The translations under genes and the position numbers were made by a program. The notes beneath the pieces were generated by a model. It made no database searches and was not told where the DNA came from. It saw only the letters and a program-made list of their open reading frames with translations. 64,000 bases of DNA, from NCBI RefSeq assembly GCF_009834225.1, contig NZ_CP047176.1, forward strand, positions 1,178,001-1,242,000, written 5' to 3'. The DNA is from Rathayibacter sp. VKM Ac-2759. Lineage in GTDB: Bacteria > Actinomycetota > Actinomycetes > Actinomycetales > Microbacteriaceae. Shown here piece after piece: positions 35,636-44,433 of this stretch. Position 1 is the stretch's first letter; the number at the start of each line of letters is the position of its first letter.

Positions 35636-36571
35636 ATGGCCCCTCGCGCGACGTCGACCCGGGTCCACGCGCGGGCGCCCGGCAAGATCAACGTCTTCCT
35701 CAAGGTGGGCGCCGTCCGCGACGACGGGTACCACGAGCTCGCGACCGCGTTCCAGTCGCTGTCGCTCTACGAGGACGTCTTCGCCAGCGAGGCCCCCGAC
35801 TTCTCGGTCGAGTTCTCGGGCTCCATCGACACGGCGGATCTCGTCACCGACGGCTCCAATCTCGCCATCAAGGCGGCCAGGGCCCTCGCCCGCGCGACCG
35901 GCTACCGCGGCGGAGTGCACCTCGAGATCGAGAAGAACGTGCCGATCGCCGGGGGCATGGGAGGCGGTTCCGCCGACGCCGCCGCGACCCTCCTCGCGTG
36001 CGATGCGCTCTGGGGCACCGCGTGCACCCGCGAGCAGCTGCTCGGCATCGCGTCGAGCCTCGGCGCCGACGTGCCGTTCTCGTTCACCGGAGGCACCGCG
36101 ATCGGCGTCGGCCGCGGCGACGAGCTGAGCCCCGCGCTCGCCAAGGGCCGCTTCGAATGGGTGCTGGTGCTCTCGGAGGAGGGCCTGTCGACTCCCGAGG
36201 TGTACCGCGAGCTCGATCGGCACCGCGAGCGACACCTGCACGACTTCCGCCCGATCTCGGCGACCCCGAGCATCGACCCCAACGTGCTGCAGGCGCTGCG
36301 AGCGGGCGACGCGGCGATGCTGGCCGACGCGATGCACAACGACCTGCAGGCGCCGGCTCTGCACCTGCAGCCGGGTCTCGCGCGGATCCTCGAGCTGGGG
36401 GAGGGGCGCGGCGCGCTCGGCGGGCTCGTCTCCGGATCCGGGCCGACGGTGGCGTTCCTCGCCGCGGACGCCGACGCCGCCGAGGATCTGCACCGCGAGC
36501 TGAGCGGCGCGCGCCTGCGCTCCGTCCGGGTGACGGGTCCCGTGCACGGCGCCCGCATCATCTCCGGCTAG
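35636..36571 (+). CDS. ispE: 4-diphosphocytidyl-2-C-methyl-D-erythritol kinase
   Basis: 311 aa. GHMP kinase: '[16 protein letters not shown]' at the start, the ATP loop '[21 protein letters not shown]', and the C-terminal '[15 protein letters not shown]'. It phosphorylates the MEP-pathway intermediate for isoprenoid synthesis. It follows rsmA in the conserved order and has its own -10 box. Confidence 0.97.
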   Translation: MAPRATSTRVHARAPGKINVFLKVGAVRDDGYHELATAFQSLSLYEDVFASEAPDFSVEFSGSIDTADLVTDGSNLAIKAARALARATGYRGGVHLEIEKNVPIAGGMGGGSADAAATLLACDALWGTACTREQLLGIASSLGADVPFSFTGGTAIGVGRGDELSPALAKGRFEWVLVLSEEGLSTPEVYRELDRHRERHLHDFRPISATPSIDPNVLQALRAGDAAMLADAMHNDLQAPALHLQPGLARILELGEGRGALGGLVSGSGPTVAFLAADADAAEDLHRELSGARLRSVRVTGPVHGARIISG

Positions 36572-36624
36572 GCGAGCCGCCGGCACGATCCGCCGCCCCG
36601 CAGTCAAGGCCCGGACTCGTGGCC

Positions 36625-36630
36625 TAGAGT
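36625..36630 (+). promoter_or_regulatory. -10 box of the molybdopterin oxidoreductase gene
   Basis: TAGAGT ends 7 nt before the ATG at 36638. This supports that ATG over the GTG at 36629. Confidence 0.5.
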
Positions 36631-36637
36631 GCCGCTC

Positions 36638-38173
36638 ATGCCCCCCAGACGAGCCGCACTCCTCGCGATCCTGTCCGGGATCGTCGCCGCCGCAGTCGCC
36701 CTCGCGAGCGCCGAGCTCGTCGCCGTGTTCACCGGCGCGGGAGGCAGCCCGCTCGTGGCCGTCGGCGGCTTCGTCATCGACATCGTCCCGCCCGGGGTGA
36801 AGGACGCCGTCATCTCTCTGTTCGGCACGGGCGACAAGGTCGTGCTCCTCGTCTCGGTCGGCTTCGGCGTCGCCCTCCTCGCGGTCGCCGCCGGACTGCT
36901 CGAGTTCCGCAGGCCTCCGCTCGGAGTGCTCGTGCTCGCGGTCGTCGCGGGCCTCGGTGCCCTGGCCGCCGTCACCCGCGAGGGTGCGCCCGGCCTCGCC
37001 GCCGCGCCGAGCGTCGTCGGGATGGTCGCGGGCGCGGCCCTCCTGCGCGCCGCAGCCGCGCGCCTCCGCGGCTGGGAGGAGGAGCCCGCGCGCGGGGCGA
37101 CCGACCGCCGCTCGTTCCTCCGCCTCGTCGGGATCGCCGGGGCTGCGGCCGTCGTGGTCGGCGTGGGCGCCCGCGTGGTGACCGCCGCCTCCGCCGCCGT
37201 CACCGCCGTCCGCGAGGCCGTGAAGCTGCCGGCCCCGGCGAGCACCGCGCCCCCTGTCCCCGCCTCCGCGGTCCTCGACGACATCGAGGGCATCACGCCG
37301 TTCCGCACCTCGAACGCCGACTTCTACCGGATCGACACCGCACTGTCGGTGCCGTCCGTCGATCCGGCCGACTGGTCGCTCCGCATCACGGGCATGGTCG
37401 AGGAGGAGGTGACGATCACCTGGGACGAGCTGCTCGCGCTCCCGCTCGAGGAGCACCTCGTGACGCTCTCGTGCGTCTCGAACGAGGTCGGCGGCGATCT
37501 GATCGGCACCGCGCTCTGGCTCGGCTACCCGATCCGCGATCTCCTCGCCCGGGCCCGGCCGCTCGCGGGGGCCGACATGGTGCTCTCACGCAGCGTCGAC
37601 GGCTTCACGGCGTCGAGCCCGCTCGAGGTCCTGCAGGACGAGGGCCGGCCGAGCATCGTCGCCGTCGGGATGAACGGCGAGCCGCTGCCCGTCGAGCACG
37701 GATTCCCCGCGCGCCTGGTCGTTCCCGGGCTCTACGGCTACGTGTCGGCGACCAAGTGGGTCACCGAGCTGAAGGTGACGACCTTCGCCGACGACGTCGC
37801 CTACTGGTCGACGCGCGGCTGGACCGAGCGCGGGCCGATCAAGATCGAGTCGCGGATCGACGTGCCGCGGCAGGGCCAGGCGATCGCCGCGGGCACGGTC
37901 GCGGTCGCCGGAGTCGCCTGGGCGCCGCACACGGGCATCGCGGCCGTCGAGGTGCAGGTCGACGGCGGCGCCTGGCAGCCCGCTCGGCTCGCCGAGGCGG
38001 TCACCGCCGACACCTGGATCCAGTGGGTCTACGAGTGGGAGGCGATCGCGGGCGACCACGTCCTCGTCGTGCGCGCCACCGACTCCGAGGGTCTCGTGCA
38101 GACCTCGGAGGAGGCGCCCCCGGCACCCGACGGCGCCTCCGGCCACCACCTCCGCACGGTCACCGTGGCCTGA
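36638..38173 (+). CDS. Sulfite-oxidase-family molybdopterin oxidoreductase, membrane-anchored
   Basis: 511 aa. About five hydrophobic helices lie in residues 1-195. Within them, 'DRRSFLRLVGIAGAAAVVVGVG' resembles a twin-arginine-like or Tat-anchor stretch. The Mo-co domain (about 240-400) holds the molybdenum-ligand Cys in 'HLVTLSCVSNEVGGDLIGTALW', then 'GLYGYVSATKWVTELKVTTF'. The C-terminal part is a Mo-co dimerisation, Ig-like domain ('VAVAGVAWAPHTGIAAVEVQVDGG'). The active site should face outside. Substrate and electron acceptor are unknown. It sits between ispE and the ABC-F gene, where the conserved cluster usually has no such gene. Confidence 0.9.
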   Translation: MPPRRAALLAILSGIVAAAVALASAELVAVFTGAGGSPLVAVGGFVIDIVPPGVKDAVISLFGTGDKVVLLVSVGFGVALLAVAAGLLEFRRPPLGVLVLAVVAGLGALAAVTREGAPGLAAAPSVVGMVAGAALLRAAAARLRGWEEEPARGATDRRSFLRLVGIAGAAAVVVGVGARVVTAASAAVTAVREAVKLPAPASTAPPVPASAVLDDIEGITPFRTSNADFYRIDTALSVPSVDPADWSLRITGMVEEEVTITWDELLALPLEEHLVTLSCVSNEVGGDLIGTALWLGYPIRDLLARARPLAGADMVLSRSVDGFTASSPLEVLQDEGRPSIVAVGMNGEPLPVEHGFPARLVVPGLYGYVSATKWVTELKVTTFADDVAYWSTRGWTERGPIKIESRIDVPRQGQAIAAGTVAVAGVAWAPHTGIAAVEVQVDGGAWQPARLAEAVTADTWIQWVYEWEAIAGDHVLVVRATDSEGLVQTSEEAPPAPDGASGHHLRTVTVA

Positions 38174-38216
38174 GCGACCTCTCCCGCGCTCGTCCCGGCG
38201 GCCCGCACCGAGACTC

Positions 38217-38341
38217 CAGGAGTTGTCGCACCGGGGCGCCGAGTGCGACAACTCCTGAACACTCGCCGCGCACCCGCAGTGGTGGACCGGGTCGAGACTC
38301 CAGGAGTTGTCGCACTGGGGCGTCGAGTGCGACAACTCCTG
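38217..38341. repeat. Two tandem 15-bp perfect hairpins
   Basis: Arms CAGGAGTTGTCGCAC / GTGCGACAACTCCTG at 38217-38231/38243-38257 and again at 38301-38315/38327-38341. Each has an 11-nt loop differing only by two C/T changes. The units are 84 bp apart. They fill most of the 236-bp gap between the molybdoenzyme and ABC-F genes. A terminator role is possible; the duplication and identical arms suggest a repeated palindromic element. Confidence 0.8.
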
Positions 38342-38395
38342 GACACTCGGCGGGGCGAGCCCGGGCGCCGCGACCGCCGCCGCGACGCGAGCGCC

Positions 38396-38401
38396 TAGGC
38401 T
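38396..38401 (+). promoter_or_regulatory. -10 box of the ABC-F gene
   Basis: TAGGCT ends 8 nt before the ATG at 38410. Confidence 0.5.
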
Positions 38402-38409
38402 GGATCCCT

Positions 38410-40194
38410 ATGGCACATCTGCTGGGCGCCGAGGCGCTCCGACTCGAGTACCCCACGCGGGTCATCTTCGACGACGTCTCCCTGGGCATCGAGGAGGGCG
38501 ACCGGATCGGGATCGTCGGACGCAACGGCGACGGCAAGTCGACGCTGCTCCGCCTCCTCGCGCAGCGCATCGACCCCGACAGCGGCCGCGTCACGCACCG
38601 CCGCGGCGTGACCCTCGGCATGCTCGACCAGGCCGACACCGTCGACGAGGAGCTGACCGTCGCGCAGGCGGTGGTCGGCGGACTCGAGGAGCACGAGTGG
38701 GCCGGAGACGCGCGCACCCGCGACGTGATCGCCGGACTGCTGCGCGACGTGCCGTGGGACGGCATCGTCGGATCCCTCTCCGGAGGCCAGCGCCGCCGGG
38801 TCGCGCTGGCGAAGCTGCTCGTCGGCGACTGGGACGTCGTGTTCCTCGACGAGCCCACGAACCACCTCGACGTCGAGGGCATCGCCTGGCTCGCCGAGCA
38901 CCTGAAGCGCCGCTGGGCCGCCTCGTCCGGCGGGCTCGCGGTCGTCACCCACGACCGGTGGTTCCTCGACGAGATCTGCACCGCGACCTGGGAGGTGCAC
39001 GACCGCATCGTCGAGCCCTTCGAGGGCGGCTACGCGGCCTACATCCTGCAGCGCGTCGAGCGCGACCGGATGGCGTCCACGATGGAGGCCAAGCGCCAGA
39101 ACCTGATGAAGAAGGAGCTCGCGTGGCTCCGTCGGGGCGCTCCCGCCCGCACCGCGAAGCCCAAGTTCCGCATCGACGCGGCGAACCAGCTGATCGAGGA
39201 TGAGCCTCCGGTGCGCGACTCGGTCTCGCTCTCGCAGCTCGCCGTCTCGCGCCTGGGCAAGGACGTCGTGGACCTCCTCGACGTCACCGTCCGCTACGGC
39301 GAGCGGACCGTGCTGAACCGCATCGAGTGGCGGATCGCCCCGGGCGAGCGCACCGGCATCCTCGGCGTGAACGGCGCCGGCAAGTCGACGCTCCTCGGGC
39401 TGGTGGCGGGCACCGTCGAGCCGACGGGCGGCAAGGTCAAGCGCGGCACGACGGTCAGGGTCGCGATCCTCGACCAGCAGCTGCGCGAGCTCACCGAGGT
39501 GCAGCACCAGCCGGTCCGCGAGATCATCGCCGAGCAGCGCACCAGCTACTCGATCGGCGGCAAGGAGATGACGCCGGGCCAGCTCCTCGAGCGCCTCGGC
39601 TTCTCCAGCGCCCAGCTCTCGACGCCGGTCAAGGACCTCTCGGGCGGGCAGCGCCGACGCCTCCAGCTGCTGCTCATCCTGCTCAGCGAGCCGAACGTGC
39701 TGATCCTCGACGAGCCGACCAACGACCTCGACACCGACATGCTGGCCGCGATCGAGGACCTCCTCGACTCCTGGCCCGGCACGCTGCTCGTCGTCTCGCA
39801 CGACCGGTACCTGCTCGAGCGCGTCACCGACCAGCAGTACGCGGTGATGGACGGCGCGTTCCGGCATCTGCCGGGCGGAGTCGAGCAGTACCTCGAGCTG
39901 CGCCGCGCGCTCGAGAAGGGGGCGCCGGCGGCGTCCTCGGGAGGCGCACCCGCCGCCGCTCCGGGTCTCGCGGGGGCCGAGCGCCGCACCGCGACCAAGG
40001 AGGTGTCGGCGATCGACCGCCGCCTCTCGAAGCTCACGCAGCTGACGGCCCAGGTGCACGAGAAGATGGCGACGCACGACCAGGACGACTACGACGGCAT
40101 CCTCGCGCTGAACGCGACGCTCCGCTCCTACGAGGACGAGACCGCCGAGCTCGAGCTGCGCTGGCTTGAGCTCTCGGAGCAGCTCGAGGCCTGA
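38410..40194 (+). CDS. ABC-F family ATPase
   Basis: 594 aa with two ATP-binding cassettes and no membrane segments. The Walker A motifs are 'GRNGDGKSTLL' and 'GVNGAGKSTLL', the signatures 'LSGGQRRRVALAKLL' and 'LSGGQRRRLQLLLIL', and the Walker B motifs 'FLDEPTNHLD' and 'ILDEPTNDLD'. A charged linker ('AKRQNLMKKELAWLRRG') and a C-terminal coiled coil ('AIDRRLSKLTQLTAQVHEKM') resemble Uup. ABC-F proteins act at the ribosome; Uup-like ones have also been tied to DNA stability. The position between ispE and glmU is the usual actinobacterial one. Confidence 0.93.
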   Translation: MAHLLGAEALRLEYPTRVIFDDVSLGIEEGDRIGIVGRNGDGKSTLLRLLAQRIDPDSGRVTHRRGVTLGMLDQADTVDEELTVAQAVVGGLEEHEWAGDARTRDVIAGLLRDVPWDGIVGSLSGGQRRRVALAKLLVGDWDVVFLDEPTNHLDVEGIAWLAEHLKRRWAASSGGLAVVTHDRWFLDEICTATWEVHDRIVEPFEGGYAAYILQRVERDRMASTMEAKRQNLMKKELAWLRRGAPARTAKPKFRIDAANQLIEDEPPVRDSVSLSQLAVSRLGKDVVDLLDVTVRYGERTVLNRIEWRIAPGERTGILGVNGAGKSTLLGLVAGTVEPTGGKVKRGTTVRVAILDQQLRELTEVQHQPVREIIAEQRTSYSIGGKEMTPGQLLERLGFSSAQLSTPVKDLSGGQRRRLQLLLILLSEPNVLILDEPTNDLDTDMLAAIEDLLDSWPGTLLVVSHDRYLLERVTDQQYAVMDGAFRHLPGGVEQYLELRRALEKGAPAASSGGAPAAAPGLAGAERRTATKEVSAIDRRLSKLTQLTAQVHEKMATHDQDDYDGILALNATLRSYEDETAELELRWLELSEQLEA

Positions 40195-40204
40195 GGCCCG
40201 CGCA

Positions 40205-40265
40205 ACATCAGCTGAGAGAGAGGTCCCTCGTCCGACAGAGGAGGGACCCCCCTCTCAGCTGATGT
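40205..40265. terminator. Nested hairpin between convergent genes
   Basis: Outer arms ACATCAGCTGAGAG (40205-40218) and CTCTCAGCTGATGT (40252-40265) form a 14-bp perfect stem. Inner arms GGTCCCTC (40222-40229) and GAGGGACC (40241-40248) add 8 bp. It lies between the ABC-F stop and the MarR stop and probably serves as a bidirectional terminator. Confidence 0.75.
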
Positions 40266-40277
40266 CGTGTGCCGCGC

Positions 40278-40769
40278 TCAGCCGAAGTCGAGGGAGAGCT
40301 TGCGGAGCAGCTGCGCGAGACGCTCCTGCTGCGCGTGCGTGAGCGCGCCGAGCAGCTCCTGCTCCGCATCGACCAGCCGGGTGATGGCCGCGTCCACACG
40401 CGCGAGACCGGACGGCGTCATCTGCACGAGCACGCCGCGGCCGTCGTTCGGATCGTCGAGGCGCTCGACGAGGTCGCGCTCGACCAGGCGGTCGATGCGG
40501 TTGGTCATGGTGCCGCTGGTGACCATGGTCGCCTGAAGCAGCTGCTTCGGGCTGAGCCGGTAGGGCGCACCCGCCCGGCGCAGCGCCGAGAGCACGTCGA
40601 ACTCCCACGTCTCGAGCTCCGACCGGCCGAACGCGCTGCCCCGGGCGCGCTCGAGCTGCTTGGCGAGCCTGCGCATGCGCGAGAAGACCTGCAGGGGGGT
40701 GAAGTCGAGGTCGGGACGCTCGCGCACCCAGGCGTCGACGATCCCGTCGACCTCGTCATTCGCACTCAC
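40278..40769 (-). CDS. MarR-family transcriptional regulator
   Basis: 163 aa from a GTG at 40769. The winged helix at about residues 55-125 includes 'LSPKQLLQATMVTSGTMTNRIDRLVERDLVERLDDPNDGRGVLVQMT', the recognition helix and the wing with the conserved D-x-R-G motif. N- and C-terminal helices form the dimer. It should repress its own or nearby genes; ligand and target are unknown. It is convergent with the ABC-F gene and divergent from tRNA-Gln. Confidence 0.92.
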   Translation of the reverse strand: MSANDEVDGIVDAWVRERPDLDFTPLQVFSRMRRLAKQLERARGSAFGRSELETWEFDVLSALRRAGAPYRLSPKQLLQATMVTSGTMTNRIDRLVERDLVERLDDPNDGRGVLVQMTPSGLARVDAAITRLVDAEQELLGALTHAQQERLAQLLRKLSLDFG

Positions 40770-40775
40770 CCGTCC

Positions 40776-40781
40776 ATTCTG
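40776..40781 (-). promoter_or_regulatory. -10-like box of the marR gene
   Basis: CAGAAT on the minus strand, 6 nt before the GTG. It supports that start. Confidence 0.4.
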
Positions 40782-40861
40782 ACGGGTGGCGGGCCGGGAG
40801 GCGGCAGAGTGCGGAGCGGGGCGCGGTCGGATGGCAGGATGGACGGCGCGCACGAGCGCGG

Positions 40862-40933
40862 TCCGCCATGGTGTAACGGCAGCACGGCAGCCTTTGGAGC
40901 TGTCCGGTCCAGGTTCGAATCCTGGTGGCGGAG
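40862..40933 (+). tRNA. tRNA-Gln (anticodon TTG)
   Basis: 72 nt. The acceptor stem is TCCGCCA/TGGCGGA with a G discriminator; CCA is not encoded. The anticodon stem GCAGC/GCTGT encloses loop CTTTGGA, giving anticodon TTG. The T arm is CCAGG-TTCGAAT-CCTGG. It lies just upstream of glmU, its usual actinobacterial place. Confidence 0.95.
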
Positions 40934-40974
40934 CAGGGGCCACCCACGCGGCGGGCCTCGGAGGAGGACGAGAC

Positions 40975-42447
40975 ATGGTCGACAGCACACTCGCGGTGGT
41001 GATCCTGGCCGCCGGTCAGGGCACCCGGATGAAGTCCCGCACCCCGAAGGTCCTGCACCGGCTGGCCGGCCGGCCGCTGCTCGGGCACGTCCTCGACACG
41101 GCGTCGTCCCTCGACGCCGCGCACGTCGTCACCGTGGTCCGCCACGAGCGGGAGCGGGTCGCGGAGGCGGTCCTCGAGCACAGCCCGGCGGCCCTCGTGG
41201 TCGACCAGGACGAGGTGCCCGGCACCGGCCGCGCCGTCGAGCTCGGCCTCGCCGCCCTCCCGGACGACTTCGTCGGCACCGTCGTGGTGCTCAGCGCCGA
41301 CGTGCCGCTCCTGGACGCGCCGACCCTCCGGCGCCTCGTGGACGAGCACCTCGCCGCCGCGAACGCGCTCACGATGCTGTCGTGCGTGCTCGAGGACCCG
41401 ACCGGCTTCGGCCGCATCGTCCGCGGCGGCGACGGCGGCTTCGCCTCCATCGTCGAGCAGAAGGACGCGAGCGACGCCGAGCTCGCCCTCACCGAGACCA
41501 ACGCCGGCGTCTACGCGTTCGACGCCGCCGCCCTCCGCTCGGTGATCGGCGCGATCGGCACCGACAACGCCCAGCGCGAGAAGTACCTGACCGATGCGGC
41601 CGCCGCCCTCAAGGCCGCCGGCCGTGCGATCGAGGCGGTCCCCGTGCAGGACCGCTGGCTCGTCGCCGGCATCAACGACCGCGCGCAGCTCGCCGACGCG
41701 GCGCTCGAGCTCAACGCCCGCATCGTGCGGCGCTGGCAGCTCGAGGGCGTCACGATCCAGGATCCGGCGACCACCTGGATCGACGTGGACGCCGTCCTCG
41801 CGCCCGACGTCGAGATCCTCCCGGGCACCCAGATCAAGGGACCGACCGTGATCGCCTCCGGCGCGGTCATCGGCCCCGACACGACCCTCGACGCGTGCGA
41901 GATCGGCGAGGACGCCGTCGTCAAGCGCTCGGACGCGACCCTCGCCGTCATCGGCGCCCGCGCGCAGGTCGGACCCTTCTCCTACCTCCGCCCCGGCACC
42001 GTGCTCGGCGAGCGCGGCAAGATCGGCACCTACGTCGAGACCAAGAACGCGACCATCGGCGCCGGCTCCAAGGTGCCGCACCTGTCGTACGTCGGCGACG
42101 CGACGATCGGCGAGGAGTCGAACATCGGCGCCGGCTCGATCTTCGCCAACTACGACGGCGTCACCAAGGCCGCCTCGATCGTGGGGTCCCATGTGCGGGC
42201 CGGGTCGCACAACGTCTTCGTCGCCCCCGTTAGAATCGGGGACGGAGCGTACACGGGCGCCGGCACGGTCATCCGCAAGGACGTCCCCGCCGGAGCCCTC
42301 GGGATCACCGTCGCTCCGCAGCGCAACATGGCCGGATGGGTGCAGACCCACCGTCAGGGCACCGCGTCGGCCACCGCCGCCGAGGCAGCCCTTGCATCGG
42401 AACCCACGGGCACCGAGCCGGCCACCGGAGGAAGCGGAGCACAGTGA
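40975..42447 (+). CDS. glmU: Bifunctional UDP-GlcNAc pyrophosphorylase / glucosamine-1-P acetyltransferase
   Basis: 490 aa from the ATG at 40975 with GGAGGAGG upstream. The N-terminal uridylyltransferase has 'VVILAAGQGTRMKSRTPKVLHRLAG'. The C-terminal left-handed beta helix shows hexapeptide repeats and 'GPFSYLRPGTVLGERGKIGTYVETKNATIG' plus 'NYDGVTKAASIVGSHVRAGSHNVFVAPVRIGDGAYTGAG'. It makes UDP-GlcNAc for the cell wall. The stop overlaps the GTG of prs (GTGA), so the two are coupled. Confidence 0.97.
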   Translation: MVDSTLAVVILAAGQGTRMKSRTPKVLHRLAGRPLLGHVLDTASSLDAAHVVTVVRHERERVAEAVLEHSPAALVVDQDEVPGTGRAVELGLAALPDDFVGTVVVLSADVPLLDAPTLRRLVDEHLAAANALTMLSCVLEDPTGFGRIVRGGDGGFASIVEQKDASDAELALTETNAGVYAFDAAALRSVIGAIGTDNAQREKYLTDAAAALKAAGRAIEAVPVQDRWLVAGINDRAQLADAALELNARIVRRWQLEGVTIQDPATTWIDVDAVLAPDVEILPGTQIKGPTVIASGAVIGPDTTLDACEIGEDAVVKRSDATLAVIGARAQVGPFSYLRPGTVLGERGKIGTYVETKNATIGAGSKVPHLSYVGDATIGEESNIGAGSIFANYDGVTKAASIVGSHVRAGSHNVFVAPVRIGDGAYTGAGTVIRKDVPAGALGITVAPQRNMAGWVQTHRQGTASATAAEAALASEPTGTEPATGGSGAQ

Positions 42448-43421
42448 CGGGCATCACCGCCAGCAACAAGAAGAGCCTGGTCCTCGTCTCGGGGAGGGCG
42501 CATCCGGCACTGGCGGAGGCGGTCGCCGCCGAACTCGGCACCGAGCTCGTCAACACCGAGGGACGCACCTTCGCCAACGGCGAGCTGTACGTCCGCTACG
42601 GCGACAGCGTCCGCGGAGGCGACGTCTTCGTGATGCAGTCGCACACCTCGCCGATCAACGAGTGGCTCATGGAGCAGCTCATCATGGTCGACGCTCTCAA
42701 GCGCGCCTCGGCGAAGCGGATCACCGTGGTCGCGCCGTTCTACCCCTACGCCCGCCAGGACAAGAAGGGCCGCGGCCGCGAGCCGATCTCGGCCCGCCTG
42801 GTCGCCGACCTCTTCAAGGCCGCCGGCGCCGACCGCATCATGTCGGTCGACCTGCACGCCGCGCAGATCCAGGGCTTCTTCGACGGCCCCGTCGACCACC
42901 TCTTCGCGATGCCCGTCCTCCTCGAGCACTTCCGTGAGAAGCTCGACCCGTCGACCCTGACCATCGTCTCGCCCGACATGGGCCGCGTCCGCGTCGCCGA
43001 CATCTGGAGCGACAAGCTCGGCGTGCCGCTCGCGATCATCCACAAGCGCCGCGACCCCAAGGTCGCCAACCAGGTCTCCGTCCACGAGATCGTCGGAGAG
43101 GTCGCCGGCCGCGTCTGCCTCCTCGTCGACGACCTCATCGACACCGGCCGCACCATCGCCAAGGCGGCCGAAGCGCTCAAGAACGCCGGCGCCATCGGCG
43201 TCGTCGTCGCCGCCACCCACGCGGTCTTCTCCGACCCCGCCTGCGAACTCCTCAGCTCCGAGTTCATCGACTCGGTCGTCGTCACCGACACCCTCCCGCT
43301 CCCGGAGGAGAAGCGCTGGGACCGCCTGACGATCCTCCCGATCGCCCCGCTGCTCGCGCGGGCCATCCACGAGGTCTTCGATGACGGCTCCGTCACCTCC
43401 ATGTTCGACGGCGACGCCTGA
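42444..43421 (+). CDS. prs: Ribose-phosphate pyrophosphokinase
   Basis: 325 aa from the GTG at 42444, overlapping glmU. Signatures are 'FANGELYVRYGDSVRGGDVFVMQSH', the metal/PRPP motif 'RIMSVDLHAAQIQGFFDGPVDHL' and the PRPP loop 'VCLLVDDLIDTGRTIAKAA'. It makes PRPP from ribose 5-phosphate and ATP. In most actinobacteria rplY and pth follow at once; here an 88-bp palindromic repeat starts 5 nt after the stop and the next core gene is 11.6 kb away. Confidence 0.97.
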   Translation: MTGITASNKKSLVLVSGRAHPALAEAVAAELGTELVNTEGRTFANGELYVRYGDSVRGGDVFVMQSHTSPINEWLMEQLIMVDALKRASAKRITVVAPFYPYARQDKKGRGREPISARLVADLFKAAGADRIMSVDLHAAQIQGFFDGPVDHLFAMPVLLEHFREKLDPSTLTIVSPDMGRVRVADIWSDKLGVPLAIIHKRRDPKVANQVSVHEIVGEVAGRVCLLVDDLIDTGRTIAKAAEALKNAGAIGVVVAATHAVFSDPACELLSSEFIDSVVVTDTLPLPEEKRWDRLTILPIAPLLARAIHEVFDDGSVTSMFDGDA

Positions 43422-43426
43422 GCCCA

Positions 43427-43514
43427 CCTCGGGACGGCCGCTCGCGGCGTTGTCCTCGGTTGCGATACCTCCGGTATCGCGCCCTCGTCCGCCTTGCGAG
43501 CGACCGCCCCGAGG
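43427..43514. repeat. 88-bp covarying palindromic element, copy 1
   Basis: It begins CCTCGGGACGGCC 5 nt after the prs stop and ends GACCGCCCCGAGG. It aligns without gaps to 50083-50170. The outer 18-bp arms and an inner GCGATACC/GGTATCGC hairpin with a 3-nt loop fold the whole unit into one long hairpin. Confidence 0.8.
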
Positions 43515-43526
43515 CGCGCTCAGGAG

Positions 43527-43614
43527 TGCTGGTGGGGCTGCCGCTGCCTGCTGGTGAGGCTGCCGCTGGCTGCTGGGGAGGGCTGCCGCTGAGTGGTGGT
43601 GGGGCTGCCGCCGC
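43527..43614. repeat. Four imperfect ~22-bp tandem repeats
   Basis: Units of the form TGCTGGTGGGGCTGCCGCTG(CC), each slightly different, lie between the 88-bp palindrome and the 167-bp array. No gene is supported here. Confidence 0.6.
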
Positions 43615-43638
43615 CTTCGAGCGGGGAGCTACTGCATG

Positions 43639-44343
43639 CTGATCGAGTAGCCCTCGCAGAGGGCGTATCGAGATCGACCGTCGTCTGGAGAGGTGGGCCG
43701 AAGAGCGCTCGTGCTGGGGTCGGTGGGGTCTCGATGCGCCCTGCGGGCGACTCGACCAGCGGGCACACGGCGGTGGCCCCGTCCTCGTGGAGTTCGACGT
43801 GCATGCTGATCGAGTAGCCCGCGGAGCGGGCGTATCGAGATCGACCGTCGTCTGGAGAGGTGGGCCGAAGAGCGCTCGTGCTGGGGTCGGTGGGGTCTCG
43901 ATGCGCCCTGCGGGCGACTCGACCAGCGGGCACACGGCGGTGGCCCCGTCCTCGTGGAGTTCGACGTGCATGCTGATCGAGTAGCCCGCGGAGCGGGCGT
44001 ATCGAGATCGACCGTCGTCTGGAGAGGTGGCTCGAAGAGCGCTCGTGCTGGGGTCGGTGAGGTCTCGATACGCCCTGCGGGCTACTCGACCAGCGGGCAC
44101 ACGGCGGTGGCCCCGTCCTCGTGGAGTTCGACGTGCCTGCTGATCGAGTAGCCCGCGGAGCGGGCGTATCGAGATCGACCGTCGTCGGGAGAGGTGGCCC
44201 GAAGAGCGCTCCTGCTGGGGTCCGTGGGGTCTCGATACGCCCTGCGGGCTACTCGACCAGCGGGCACGCGGCGGTGGCCCCGTCCTCGTGGAGTTCGACC
44301 TGCATGCTGATCGAGTAGCCCTCGCAGAGGGCGTATCGAGATC
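43639..44343. repeat. 167-bp tandem array carrying REP-like hairpins
   Basis: CTGATCGAGTAGCC begins at 43639, 43806, 43973, 44140 and 44307, an exact 167-bp period: four full units and the first hairpin of a fifth. Each unit has a forward hairpin (TCGAGTAGCCCGC-GGA-GCGGG, then CGTATCGA) and, about 88 bp on, the same element reversed (GTCTCGAT ... ACTCGACC). The end copies have CCTC/GAGG where the middle copies have CCGC/GCGG, so the stem is preserved. The remaining parts of 43422-44433 hold no gene. Confidence 0.9.
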
Positions 44344-44421
44344 CCGCTCGGAAGGGCGGGTGCCTCGACGGTGCGAGGTTCACTCGGTGCTGCGGTCGGC
44401 GAGGGCGAGGGTCGGGGGACC

Positions 44422-44427
44422 TACAGT
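44422..44427 (+). promoter_or_regulatory. -10 box of the APC-like gene
   Basis: TACAGT, 6 nt, then GTG at 44434; leaderless type. It supports the short start. Confidence 0.5.
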
Positions 44428-44433
44428 GTGCGA

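Noticed and set aside
43593..44318. Series of 65-codon frames starting MEFDVHADRVARGAG
   Set aside because: They recur because the 167-bp DNA unit recurs; since 167 is not a multiple of 3 each copy falls in a different frame, and no ribosome binding site precedes them.
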